This document shows positions 1 through 7,266 of a DNA stretch of 30,697 nt, in pieces (position 1 is the stretch's first letter; each line of letters begins with the position of its first letter). The notes under the pieces are model-generated. The model searched no databases. It was not told the origin of the DNA and saw only the letters and a list, made by a program, of their open reading frames with translations. Location of the stretch: contig CAJUDV010000028.1 in NCBI GenBank assembly GCA_910585385.1, forward strand, positions 1 to 30,697. The letters run 5' to 3'. Both the position numbers and the translations under genes were made by a program. Source of the stretch: an uncultured Oscillibacter sp. (GTDB taxonomy: Bacteria; Bacillota; Clostridia; Oscillospirales; Oscillospiraceae).

Positions 1-384
1 AAGGACACCATGAAGCGCAAGCAGTTCATCAAGGGCACGGAGCAGATCGCCCAGGAGGGCGCCATCCAGATCTTCAAGCTCCCCGGCGCGGGCATGGAGG
101 AGGTCATCGTGGGCGTGGTGGGCACGCTGCAGTTTGACGTGTTTGAGTACCGGATGAAGGCCGAGTACGGCGTGGACCTCTATATGACAGGCCTGCCCTA
201 CGACCACCTGCGGCTCATCACCGCCTGCCCCTGCAAGGTGGAGGACCTGGTGCTGTGCACCGGCTCCGCCATCCTGGAGGACTTCCGGGAGAGGCTGCTG
301 GTGGCCTTCGGCGGCGAGTGGAGCGTGGGGTTCCTCACCAAGCACAACCCCGGACTGGAACTGGCGGACTCCCTGTCCGTGTAA
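1..384 (+). CDS. prfC: Peptide chain release factor 3, C-terminal end (partial)
   Basis: Release factor 3 is a translational GTPase that recycles RF1/RF2 from the ribosome after termination. Only the last 127 codons are present; the frame is open to the left edge, so the start and the GTPase domain lie outside the window. The visible part matches the RF3 C-terminal domain: KGTEQIAQEGAIQIF, then a VGVVGTLQFDVFEYRMKAEYGV segment-type core around residues 40-60 of the fragment, and the LADSLSV end. The Met codon at position 10 is internal, not a start. The response regulator gene begins 18 bases downstream on the same strand, so readthrough into it is possible. Identification is firm because the C-terminal RF3 fold is distinctive against EF-G. 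Confidence 0.9.
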   Translation, partial: KDTMKRKQFIKGTEQIAQEGAIQIFKLPGAGMEEVIVGVVGTLQFDVFEYRMKAEYGVDLYMTGLPYDHLRLITACPCKVEDLVLCTGSAILEDFRERLLVAFGGEWSVGFLTKHNPGLELADSLSV

Positions 385-402
385 AACGAGGGGGAAGGCG
401 CT

Positions 403-1089
403 GTGAAGCACATCCTAATTGTGGAGGACGACATCGCCCTGGGAGACGGCGTCCGGCTGGCCCTCCAGCACCCGGAGCTGGAGGCCGTCCTCTGCCGCAC
501 CCTGGCCCAGGCCCGGGCGGCCATGGAGGGCCAGGCCTTTGACCTGGCGGTCCTGGACGTCAACCTGCCCGACGGCAGCGGGCTGGAACTGCTGCGGCAG
601 ATCCGGCGCTCCTCGGCCCTGCCCATCGTCCTCCTCACCGCCAACGACATGGAGACGGACATCGTCGCCGGACTGGAGTCCGGCGCGGACGACTATATCA
701 CCAAGCCCTTCTCCCTGGCGGTGCTGCGGGCCCGGGTCAACGCCCAGCTGCGCCGTGGAGAACCGGCCAGAGCCCCGGCGGACCGGGTGGACCTCCCCCC
801 CTTCTCCTTCGACTTCGGGCGGATGGAGTTCCGGAAAAACGGCGCGCCGGTGGAGCTGAGCAAGACGGAGCAGAAACTCCTGCGGCTGCTGGTGGAAAAC
901 CGGGGCCAAACCCTGACCCGGGCCGTCCTGGTGGACCGGATCTGGACCGACGGAGCGGAGTACGTGGACGAAAATGCCCTCTCCGTCACGGTGAAGCGGC
1001 TGCGGGACAAGCTGGAGGACGTCCCCTCCAAACCCCGGTATCTCAAGACCGTCTACGGTCTGGGATACGCCTGGAAGGCGGAGGAGTGA
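403..1089 (+). CDS. OmpR-family response regulator
   Basis: A 228-residue DNA-binding response regulator. The receiver domain (about 1-115) carries the acidic pocket E8/D9, phospho-acceptor D52 in LAVLDVNLPDGSG, T79 and K101 in ITKPF. A winged-helix Trans_reg_C domain (about 130-225) ends in the usual LKTVYGLGYAWK. The start is GTG at 403, chosen because a purine-rich GAGGGGGAAGG lies just upstream and the protein then begins at MKHILIVEDD, the normal family start. A histidine kinase follows on the same strand and is its probable partner. The target genes are not evident; no ABC exporter of the BceAB type is next to it, so the signal is unknown. Confidence 0.93.
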   Translation: MKHILIVEDDIALGDGVRLALQHPELEAVLCRTLAQARAAMEGQAFDLAVLDVNLPDGSGLELLRQIRRSSALPIVLLTANDMETDIVAGLESGADDYITKPFSLAVLRARVNAQLRRGEPARAPADRVDLPPFSFDFGRMEFRKNGAPVELSKTEQKLLRLLVENRGQTLTRAVLVDRIWTDGAEYVDENALSVTVKRLRDKLEDVPSKPRYLKTVYGLGYAWKAEE

Positions 1090-1192
1090 ATCCGGAATTG
1101 GTTAGAGTGGGTTGGAATCCGTCCAGCGTCCACCGGACGCCCGAATTCCTCATTCTCAAAGGCTGTTTTTGGCGGGGAGGGGGACGCGAACC

Positions 1193-2131
1193 GTGGTTGA
1201 TTTGAGTTTGAAGGCCTTGCCGCTTCTGGCGCTGGCATTGGCGGCGGGGCTGGTCTTGTGGAACCACATCCGCCTCCGCCGGACTTTCAGGCGCCTGGAG
1301 GATATGCTGGACAGGGCCCTTCAGGGCCAGTTCCGGGAGGAGGTCTTTGACGAGAGCCGCCTCTCCGCCGTGGAGGCCCGGCTGGCCCAGTATCTGGCCG
1401 TCTCCGCCGCCGGAGCCAGAGAGCTGAAGGAGGAGAAGGACAAGATCAAATCCCTGATCGCCGACATCTCCCACCAGACCAAGACCCCCGTGTCCAACGT
1501 GCTGCTGTACGCGCAGCTTCTGGGGGAGCAGCCCCTCTCTCCGGAGGGGCTGGACTGCTTGGCCGCCCTGGAAGGACAGACGGAAAAGCTCCGCTCCCTC
1601 ATCGAGGCCCTGGTAAAGACCTCTCGTCTGGAGACCGGCGTGCTGGCCCTGCATCCCCGTCCGGCGGCCCTGGCTCCGATGCTGGAGGACTGCGCCGCCC
1701 AGTTCGCCCCCCGGGCGGCGGAGAAGGGCGTGGCCCTGTCCCTGGTACCGGCAGGAGACAACACCGCGGTGTTTGACCCCAAGTGGACGGCGGAGGCGCT
1801 ATGCAACCTGCTGGACAACGCGGTGAAATACACGCCCCCGGGCGGCGCCATCACCCTCCAGGCCGTCTCCTACGAGCTGTTCTGCCGGATCAATGTCGCA
1901 GACACCGGCCCCGGCGTCCCCGAGGAGGAGCAGTCAAAAATCTTCCGGCGGTTCTACCGCTCCTCCGCCGCCCGGGACGCCGAGGGCGTGGGTATCGGCC
2001 TGTACCTGGCCCGGCAGATCGCCGAGGGACAGGGCGGCTATATCCGGGTATTCTCCAAACCGGGAAGGGGCGCCAAATTCTCCCTGTTCCTGCCAAAGAC
2101 ACAGGCGCATGCCGAGGTCCCCTGCCAATAG
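1193..2131 (+). CDS. Sensor histidine kinase
   Basis: Membrane histidine kinase, probable partner of the preceding regulator. One hydrophobic helix lies at the N-terminus (KALPLLALALAAGLVLW), followed by a linker, a HisKA dimerisation helix with the phospho-acceptor His in DISHQTKTPVSNV (residue 94 from this start), an N box (LCNLLDNAVKYTPPGG), G1 (VADTGPGVP), F box (IFRRFYRS) and G2 (GVGIGLYLARQI). I start it at GTG 1193 because GGGGAGGGGG lies 9-12 bases upstream; an in-frame TTG at 1112 would add 27 polar residues with no good ribosome site. With one membrane helix and no extracellular domain it probably senses within the membrane or through a partner. The roughly 100-base gap to the regulator is unusual, since such pairs normally overlap. 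Confidence 0.85.
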   Translation: MVDLSLKALPLLALALAAGLVLWNHIRLRRTFRRLEDMLDRALQGQFREEVFDESRLSAVEARLAQYLAVSAAGARELKEEKDKIKSLIADISHQTKTPVSNVLLYAQLLGEQPLSPEGLDCLAALEGQTEKLRSLIEALVKTSRLETGVLALHPRPAALAPMLEDCAAQFAPRAAEKGVALSLVPAGDNTAVFDPKWTAEALCNLLDNAVKYTPPGGAITLQAVSYELFCRINVADTGPGVPEEEQSKIFRRFYRSSAARDAEGVGIGLYLARQIAEGQGGYIRVFSKPGRGAKFSLFLPKTQAHAEVPCQ

Positions 2132-2162
2132 GCCAATCATTTTGGAGGGCGTTCACGCCTGA

Positions 2163-2222
2163 ATATCTGCGGGAATCCCGGCGGATTTCCGAATTTTCTG
2201 ACCCAGCGCAGCGAAAATTGAC
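2163..2222. repeat. Probable remnant of the hairpin element family
   Basis: This intergenic stretch downstream of the histidine kinase shares GGAATCC(C/T)GGCGGATTTC and a following CTGAC…CAGC…GAAAATT series with the inner part of the complete hairpin element at 5234-5400. The terminal inverted repeats are not intact here, although CTGCCAATAGG at the kinase stop codon resembles the element's end (CTGTACCAATAG). It is judged a decayed or partial copy from alignment by eye. Confidence 0.4.
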
Positions 2223-2260
2223 GGCGCAAAAATGCTCACGGGGATTTCATCAGTGTTTTC

Positions 2261-2290
2261 TTAACTTCCATCATAAACCGCCGATATAAA
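2261..2290 (+). promoter_or_regulatory. Possible sigma-A promoter for the 2375 gene
   Basis: TTAACT at 2261-2266 and TATAAA at 2285-2290 are separated by 18 bases and precede the next gene by about 85 bases. The match to the consensus is moderate; no operator-like palindrome is seen. Confidence 0.4.
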
Positions 2291-2374
2291 AAATAAGGTT
2301 GCAGATTCTCCCAAAGGAACCGGTAACTGCCGTGTTTCCCACCATCAGCCGACAGGTGAACAGGAGGTTATGTT

Positions 2375-2812
2375 ATGACAGTCACGCAGATAGCGCAAAA
2401 TCAGCAGCAGCGGCGGATTGGCGAGATCTCCCGGAGAACGCAGGGCAAGCCCCATGTCAACCCCTACGGCACGCCCGGCATGAGCTTGAACGGCGCAGGC
2501 GATTATCGGAACATTGTCCCAGTGGACGAGAACATAGCGCAGCGGGTCAAGCAGATCGCTCTCGACCACATGAAAAACGGCTACGGGGTCAGCGACGGCG
2601 AGGACATCAGCCGGGTCATCCGGGACTACGCCATGTCCCTGCCGCCCGATCAGCGGCTCAGCGCGTCCTGGACGCTGAATGAAATATTCCACAGGGAGGC
2701 CGTCCGGCTGGGCGAGTACGTCCACCGGCAAGACCCCGGCTGGGATTGGGGCAAGCCCTTTGATACAAGCATTTTAGACGGCTACCGGCAGGGTGTGGAT
2801 ATAGAGATATAA
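2375..2812 (+). CDS. Hypothetical protein, 145 aa
   Basis: I do not recognise this family. The gene has an excellent ribosome site (AGGAGG, 8 bases before ATG 2375) and normal codon use, and it is followed by a strong terminator, so it is very probably expressed as a single-gene unit. The protein is soluble, with no signal peptide or membrane segment. The first 45 residues are Gln/Arg/Pro-rich and look disordered; from about residue 48 there is an amphipathic helical region (NIAQRVKQIALDHMKNGYG, then ISRVIRDYAMSLP) and a C-terminal stretch rich in aromatic residues (DPGWDWGKPFD). Nothing in the flanking genes suggests a function. Confidence 0.75.
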   Translation: MTVTQIAQNQQQRRIGEISRRTQGKPHVNPYGTPGMSLNGAGDYRNIVPVDENIAQRVKQIALDHMKNGYGVSDGEDISRVIRDYAMSLPPDQRLSASWTLNEIFHREAVRLGEYVHRQDPGWDWGKPFDTSILDGYRQGVDIEI

Positions 2813-2836
2813 TATGGGACACTTTGTCCCATCGCT

Positions 2837-2869
2837 GGGGCGGCACGTTCGCGGTGCCGCCCCTTTTTT
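2837..2869 (+). terminator. Intrinsic terminator after the 2375 gene
   Basis: A perfect 10-bp stem (GGGGCGGCAC 2837-2846, GTGCCGCCCC 2854-2863) with a 7-base loop is followed by six T residues. It is 25 bases after the stop codon. Confidence 0.93.
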
Positions 2870-2925
2870 GTCCGGCGGCATCCCTGCCGATGCTTCCAAC
2901 GAGGTCTATGTTACAGTCAACGCAG

Positions 2926-2949
2926 TTGAAAACCGATAACGGTTTTCAA
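2926..2949. repeat. Inverted repeat downstream of the DUF2200/DUF1801 gene
   Basis: TTGAAAACCG and CGGTTTTCAA form a perfect 10-bp stem with a 4-base loop. It lies 34 bases beyond the stop codon of the minus-strand gene but has no T-run on that strand, so it may be an RNA 3'-end stabiliser or a weak terminator. Confidence 0.6.
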
Positions 2950-2982
2950 GGCAGGAGGAAGCCGCCTGTATTCAAACCTCAC

Positions 2983-3747
2983 TCAGCTGTTCTCCTCACA
3001 CCATTTTGCCATCTCCGCAATCAATTCCAGCGGAAGCGGCTTATTATATGGGAGCTGGATCGTGCCTTTGCTGGTTTTGTACTCCGTCAGCCGCCCGGCA
3101 AACGCCTCCACGGCCTCCGGGCCGGGGTACAGGCCGATGTGCCGCTTGAACGCCGCGAACTGAATCAGGTTCCGGCCCTTCCAGTAGGTGGGCATACTCC
3201 AGGAGATCTTTTTCCTGGCCTCCGGGACGCTGGCCCTGATGGCGGCGTTCACCTGCCGCAGATACTCCCGCGCTGCCTCCGGCTGGGCGGCGATATACTC
3301 CTCAATCGTCGCCGGAGGCTCCCCGCAGTAGTGACTCTGCTCCGCATTTTTGAATGACCGTCCGCACTTTGGACACACCCACATAGCCGTTTCCTCCTGC
3401 CCCCGGAGAATCTTCTCCATTGGCTTTCCCTTCGCCAGCTCGTCAATCAGCTTGTCCAGGTATCGGATTTCCCGCATGAGAGGGTCCTCGACCTCCTCCA
3501 CCCGAACGCCGCAGACGGCGCCTTTAATCAGCGTCCGGTTCGGGTTGAGCCGGGGCGCGCCGCGGAAAAAGTCCCCATAGCGGAGGTCAGCGGACCGGAA
3601 CGCCTCCAGCTGCGCCGGGCTGTACCCCGTCAGCCAGCAGATGACCTCCTCCACCTCAGCCTTTGTCCGGCCCTTTCTGCCGGCTTTGTCCAGCAAAAGC
3701 CCATACACTTTCCCAAAATCCATCTGAAACACTCTGTCGTTGTTCAT
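2983..3747 (-). CDS. DUF2200 / zinc-ribbon / DUF1801 fusion protein
   Basis: A 254-residue cytosolic protein of unknown biochemical role built of three parts. Residues 1-115 match DUF2200 (MNNDRVFQMDFGKVYGLLLD…, ending in LAKGKPMEKILR). A short zinc-ribbon-like linker follows with C125-x2-C128 and H139-x-C141. Residues 145-254 match the DUF1801 (YdhG-like) domain, with the typical KKISWSMPTYW, HIGLYPGPEA and KGTIQLPYNKPLP blocks. The ATG at 3747 is chosen because AGGAG lies 9 bases upstream and DUF2200 begins exactly there; the frame remains open further upstream but without a credible start. It has its own promoter-like sequence (3777-3805) and appears to be transcribed alone. DUF2200 and DUF1801 are usually separate proteins. 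Confidence 0.85.
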   Translation of the reverse strand: MNNDRVFQMDFGKVYGLLLDKAGRKGRTKAEVEEVICWLTGYSPAQLEAFRSADLRYGDFFRGAPRLNPNRTLIKGAVCGVRVEEVEDPLMREIRYLDKLIDELAKGKPMEKILRGQEETAMWVCPKCGRSFKNAEQSHYCGEPPATIEEYIAAQPEAAREYLRQVNAAIRASVPEARKKISWSMPTYWKGRNLIQFAAFKRHIGLYPGPEAVEAFAGRLTEYKTSKGTIQLPYNKPLPLELIAEMAKWCEENS

Positions 3748-3776
3748 ACGCCGCACACTCCTGACAATGATATACC

Positions 3777-3805
3777 ATTTTACCACACATCCTATCGTTT
3801 CGCAA
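3777..3805 (-). promoter_or_regulatory. Probable promoter of the DUF2200/DUF1801 gene
   Basis: On the minus strand TTGCGA (3805-3800), a 17-base spacer and TAAAAT (3782-3777) lie about 30 bases before the start codon. Confidence 0.6.
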
Positions 3806-3898
3806 AGAGCGGGGCCGTCGCCAAAGCCGTAGGGGTGGCCGGCGGCGTCGCCGGTTCTGCACTTCCCCAGTGGCGGAGAATCCACGGAATTGCAGAAT

Positions 3899-5128
3899 CT
3901 ACCGGTGAACCGTAAAGCACGCCTCCTTCTCGCAATAGGGCACAAGGCTCTCGGACACCTGTATATCCACCAGATGCAGAGTATCCTGAATGCGGACCAT
4001 CTTCACCTGATCAGGGTCAACACGCGGGCAAGTGTGGATCGCCGCCCGCAGAGCCTCCTCCTCGCTCTCCAAAACGGCCGGAATCTTGCAAAAACGCAGA
4101 GCGCCGGCAGCGATGCAGTTTGTATAAGTGGCAGTCAGATCGATGTCGTCAAACAGCGCCCTGGTGATAAAATCCGCGCTTCCAACTCCGGAGGCGTTGT
4201 GATGCGTTCCCTCTGTCAGCGAGAGCGCCACGATGTTGGTGATGGCAGGGCCGGAGAAACAGGAACTGACGCCCAGCGCGGACCGTCCGGTGATATTGGG
4301 GTCCATGCCCGCGCCGGTAATGTCCTTGCCGATCCGCTCCACCACCAAAACGTCAATGTGCGGAAAGCACAGCCGGGGCATCAAACGCTTGCTGAGCGCC
4401 AGGAGCTCCGGCTCCTGGTCCAGGAATCTCTCTCCCGGCGTCACATGGACAGCGTATACGTGCTCGTGGGCATTTTCGATTATCCCCACCCCAAAGGGGA
4501 CGCGGCGCCTCTCCAGCACGGTCGAGGCCACAGACGGGATCACCGTGGCAAAATTCCCCAGCCCCTCCCTGTGTACACGGGCACAGCCATTGTGCTTTCC
4601 AAGGCCGATCGCCAGCATCTTGCAGTAACCGCTCTCAATTGGGCCGTCAAAATCTGTGTGCGCTTTGATCCGGACGATGGGGACGATATAATCGGCCTGA
4701 GACGCCTCATAGTCCATGTGAACCGGGATTCCCTCGCCGCTCACTCCAATGACAACAGTCTCCATGTTTGACCGGATCGGAACGCCCATCGCCTCCTCCG
4801 TCACGCCGTATCCCTCAATAATCTTTCGCTGCTCCTCTGCCACGCCTCCCCCGTGGCTGCCCATAGAGGGAACTATGTAGGGCCTGGTTCCCTGTTCCAG
4901 CAGGTGGTCGATGGCAGCCTTTACCACCTCCGCCAGCCGGCAGATGCCGCGGCTGCCAACCAGCACCGCGACGCTGGCCCCAGCCTCCAGCCGCGCGGCG
5001 GGCTCCCCCCTCAGCCGTTCCCGGGTGCAGGCATAGACGTCCTCCACGTGCTGGTCTGGAAAATTCTGTGTGACATGGATCATGCGGGGCAGGCGAATGC
5101 GCCGCGCCTCCTGTGGGAGAAGTGACAT
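3899..5128 (-). CDS. LarA-like nickel-pincer 2-hydroxyacid racemase/epimerase
   Basis: A 409-residue protein of the lactate racemase (LarA, DUF2088) superfamily, which interconverts the stereoisomers of 2-hydroxyacids using a pyridine-based nickel-pincer cofactor. Residues in the expected places are H92 (SMGSHGGG), H157 (RIKAHTDFDG), K170 (ESGYCKM, equivalent to the cofactor-bearing Lys) and H179/H186 (GKHNGCARVH). ATG 5128 is taken as the start because AGGAGG lies 8 bases upstream; another ATG at 5134 is too close to it. The gene follows the TRAP transporter on the same strand. It is not close enough to classical LarA to assume lactate; malate, aryl-lactate or sugar-acid substrates are equally possible. 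The cofactor-synthesis genes larB, larC and larE are not in the window. Confidence 0.8.
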   Translation of the reverse strand: MSLLPQEARRIRLPRMIHVTQNFPDQHVEDVYACTRERLRGEPAARLEAGASVAVLVGSRGICRLAEVVKAAIDHLLEQGTRPYIVPSMGSHGGGVAEEQRKIIEGYGVTEEAMGVPIRSNMETVVIGVSGEGIPVHMDYEASQADYIVPIVRIKAHTDFDGPIESGYCKMLAIGLGKHNGCARVHREGLGNFATVIPSVASTVLERRRVPFGVGIIENAHEHVYAVHVTPGERFLDQEPELLALSKRLMPRLCFPHIDVLVVERIGKDITGAGMDPNITGRSALGVSSCFSGPAITNIVALSLTEGTHHNASGVGSADFITRALFDDIDLTATYTNCIAAGALRFCKIPAVLESEEEALRAAIHTCPRVDPDQVKMVRIQDTLHLVDIQVSESLVPYCEKEACFTVHR

Positions 5129-5154
5129 CTTCATTTCCTCCTTATTCAGTAAAA

Positions 5155-5187
5155 CCGCGGCAGGCACGTACGAAGCGTGCCTGCCGC
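5155..5187 (-). terminator. Strong hairpin between dctM and the larA-like gene
   Basis: A perfect 12-bp stem (GCGGCAGGCACG 5157-5168 with CGTGCCTGCCGC 5176-5187, loop 7) is followed on the minus strand by GGTTTT. It lies 29 bases before the larA-like start. It can end most transporter transcripts and let a fraction through, or protect an mRNA end. Confidence 0.7.
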
Positions 5188-5233
5188 ACAGGATCTGCGG
5201 ACGGGGGACAGTTCCCCGCCGCGTTCAGCAGAA

Positions 5234-5400
5234 TTAGAAGCTGTACCAATAGTCGAAGTGCGTGTATGGGGGAGAAAATTTTTTGGCTGGCAAGGAAGAA
5301 ACGCGCAGGAATCCTGGCGGATTTCAAGCGTTGCTGACGCCGTCCAGCCGGAAAATTTTCCGTCCAGACGCGTGCTTCCGCCTATTGGTACAGCTTCTTA
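5234..5400. mobile_element. MITE-like long-hairpin element, copy 1
   Basis: AGAAGCTGTACCAATAG (5236-5252) is repeated as a perfect 17-bp inverted copy at 5382-5398, and the pairing continues imperfectly inwards for about 40 more bases (GAAAATTTT and GGCTGG pair with their complements near 5345-5360). The whole roughly 165-bp unit can fold into one long hairpin with a small central stem (AATCC…GGATT). It contains no gene. Its right end abuts and includes the TAA stop codon of dctM. The sequence is related along most of its length to 15622-15770, so it is a dispersed family rather than a single structure. Confidence 0.75.
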
Positions 5401-6690
5401 AATCAGCGCCAGGCTGATGGCCGGCACGAAGGTAATCACCAGCAGCGCAATGATAAATGCTATAATAAACGGGATTGCGTGCTTTGCGATGGTCGGCACC
5501 GGAAGCTTCGTCATAGAACTCGCCACATACAGGTTCAGGCCGATTGGCGGCGTCACAAAACCGATGGCCAGGTTGACGATCATGATGACGCCAAAGTGAA
5601 TTCCAGAGACGCCGAAAGCGGTGACCGCGTTGATAAAGATGGGCGCCAGGATCAAAATAGCCGGCGTGGTATCCATCAGCGCGCCCACAATCAGCAAGAA
5701 CAGATTCAGAGCCAGCAGCAGCAGTACCTTGGAGGCAAAGGAGGAGCTGATCATCTGCGCCACGGCCTGCGGCACATTGGAGAAGGTCAGCACCCGGCCA
5801 AACACGGTGGCAAAGGCCACCACGGCCATGATGGGAGCCACTGTCCCCACAGCCTCCGCGTAAATAGCAAACAAATCCTTAAATGTCACGGTTCTGTAAA
5901 TGACCATGCTCACCAGAATCGCGTATACCACGGAGATTCCCGCGGCTTCCGTAGGCGTTACAATTCCGCTGTAAATGCCGCCCAGAATGATAACCGGCGT
6001 CAGCAGGGCAAAGATGCTGTCCCGCAGAATGCCGCCCAGTCCTTTTGCCCGCAGGCGCTCCGTATTCTCCCGCAGCTTTTCCCTGTCCTCGCCGTGGGTC
6101 TTGCAGTAGTACACGGCGTAGGCAATCAGCGCCAGGGCGATCAGGCATCCGGGCAGCACGCCGGCGATGAAGAGATCACCCACAGACTCGCCGGTGGCCA
6201 GACCGTACATGATAAAGGGAATGCTGGGGGGAATGATGACGCCCAGTCCGCCGGCAGTGGTTACAAGCGCGGTGGTAAATTCCAGGCTGTATCCCAAATT
6301 GGTCAAAATGGGAATGCACATGGCGCCGACGGCCGCGACAGTCGCCGGAGAGGATCCGGAAATCGCGCCATAGAACAGACAGGTGACAATTACCGTGATG
6401 GGCAATCCCGCCGGCAGCATTCCCAGAAAGTAGGCGAAAAAGTCAAACAGACGCTTGGAAATACCGCCCTTTGCCATCAGAACGCCGGAGATAATAAACA
6501 ACGGCACCGCCAGCATCGACTGCACGTCAATGGCCGAAATAAAGTTTCGGACGCAATAGGTCGCCGTGGTCATCATCGTCGGGTCGACAATGGTGGAGAG
6601 TACGCAGGTAACCGCAATGCTGACGCCGATGGGAACGCCGATGGCCAGCAGCACGAAGAACACAACAAACAAAATGGTTACGGGATTCAT
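5398..6690 (-). CDS. dctM: TRAP transporter large permease (DctM)
   Basis: The 430-residue large membrane subunit of a tripartite ATP-independent periplasmic transporter, which imports an organic acid with sodium. It is a hydrophobic, multi-span protein with the DctM blocks GGISKRLFDF, FYGAISGSSPATVAAVG, TTAGGLGVIIPPSIPFIMYG and VGALMDTTPAILILAPIF, and it has the family's normal length. ATG 6690 overlaps the dctQ stop codon by four bases (ATGA), indicating translational coupling. The stop codon lies at the edge of the hairpin element at 5234-5400. The neighbouring 2-hydroxyacid enzymes suggest that the cargo is a hydroxycarboxylate. Confidence 0.95.
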   Translation of the reverse strand: MNPVTILFVVFFVLLAIGVPIGVSIAVTCVLSTIVDPTMMTTATYCVRNFISAIDVQSMLAVPLFIISGVLMAKGGISKRLFDFFAYFLGMLPAGLPITVIVTCLFYGAISGSSPATVAAVGAMCIPILTNLGYSLEFTTALVTTAGGLGVIIPPSIPFIMYGLATGESVGDLFIAGVLPGCLIALALIAYAVYYCKTHGEDREKLRENTERLRAKGLGGILRDSIFALLTPVIILGGIYSGIVTPTEAAGISVVYAILVSMVIYRTVTFKDLFAIYAEAVGTVAPIMAVVAFATVFGRVLTFSNVPQAVAQMISSSFASKVLLLLALNLFLLIVGALMDTTPAILILAPIFINAVTAFGVSGIHFGVIMIVNLAIGFVTPPIGLNLYVASSMTKLPVPTIAKHAIPFIIAFIIALLVITFVPAISLALI

Positions 6691-7193
6691 AATGTTCCCT
6701 CCTTCGACTGCCTCCCCGCAGCCAGACGCGCCCTGACAGAGCGGTAATATTTTTGGATAATCCGAAATGCCGCCAGCAGCACGCCTACAAAGAAGGAGGC
6801 GTACACATACTGCATGGGCATCTGCAGCGCGGGGCTGGGCTGGGGATTGGAGATAAACTTCGCCAGAACCTCATAGCAGGGACGGATCATGTACAGCAGA
6901 AAGGCCAGATAGACGAGATCCTGGATTACAGTCAGCACCGGTTTGAGCCTGGGAACCGCAATTTCCAAAATGTCGATCTTCATGTTGCCGTTGTTCTTCA
7001 CGGCAAGCCCCATTCCCACAAATACCGTCCAGATGAAGCAGTAGCGGGCCAACTCGTCGGACCATGCCAGAGAGGATTTCATCACATACCTGCAAAACAC
7101 GCCCACAGCAATCAGAACCGTCACCGCACCCAGCATAATCGCGCCAATCAGCTCCTCAATATGCTCATCGAACCAAAACAATACTTTTTTCAT
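6687..7193 (-). CDS. dctQ: TRAP transporter small permease (DctQ)
   Basis: A 168-residue small membrane subunit of the TRAP transporter with four predicted membrane helices (LIGAIMLGAVTVLIAVGVFC; ARYCFIWTVFVGMGLAV; LVYLAFLLYMI; YASFFVGVLLAAFRII). The family signature SLAWSDELARYCFIW, around residues 40-54, is clear. ATG 7193 is preceded by GAGG at short spacing. It sits between dctP and dctM, and its stop overlaps the dctM start. The gap to dctP is 73 bases and holds a small hairpin, as expected if the binding protein is made in excess. Confidence 0.93.
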   Translation of the reverse strand: MKKVLFWFDEHIEELIGAIMLGAVTVLIAVGVFCRYVMKSSLAWSDELARYCFIWTVFVGMGLAVKNNGNMKIDILEIAVPRLKPVLTVIQDLVYLAFLLYMIRPCYEVLAKFISNPQPSPALQMPMQYVYASFFVGVLLAAFRIIQKYYRSVRARLAAGRQSKEGTL

Positions 7194-7238
7194 ATAGCCT
7201 CATATCACACGTCTCAATTGAGCCGGTCCGCAGTTCTC

Positions 7239-7255
7239 CGGCGGTAAGCCCGCCG
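7239..7255 (-). repeat. Intercistronic hairpin dctP/dctQ
   Basis: CGGCGG and CCGCCG form a 6-bp stem with a 5-base loop between the dctP stop and the dctQ start. There is no T-run. It could stabilise the dctP message relative to the membrane subunits. Confidence 0.5.
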
Positions 7256-7266
7256 TGGAGAAAAAT

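Noticed and set aside
1112..1192. TTG 1112 as start of the histidine kinase
   Set aside because: It adds 27 polar residues unlike the family and lacks a ribosome site, whereas GTG 1193 has GGGGAGGGGG at usable spacing.
5479..6747. Plus-strand open frame of 422 codons opposite dctM
   Set aside because: It is rich in His/Gln/Asn as expected for the complement of a hydrophobic membrane protein; dctM is clearly real.
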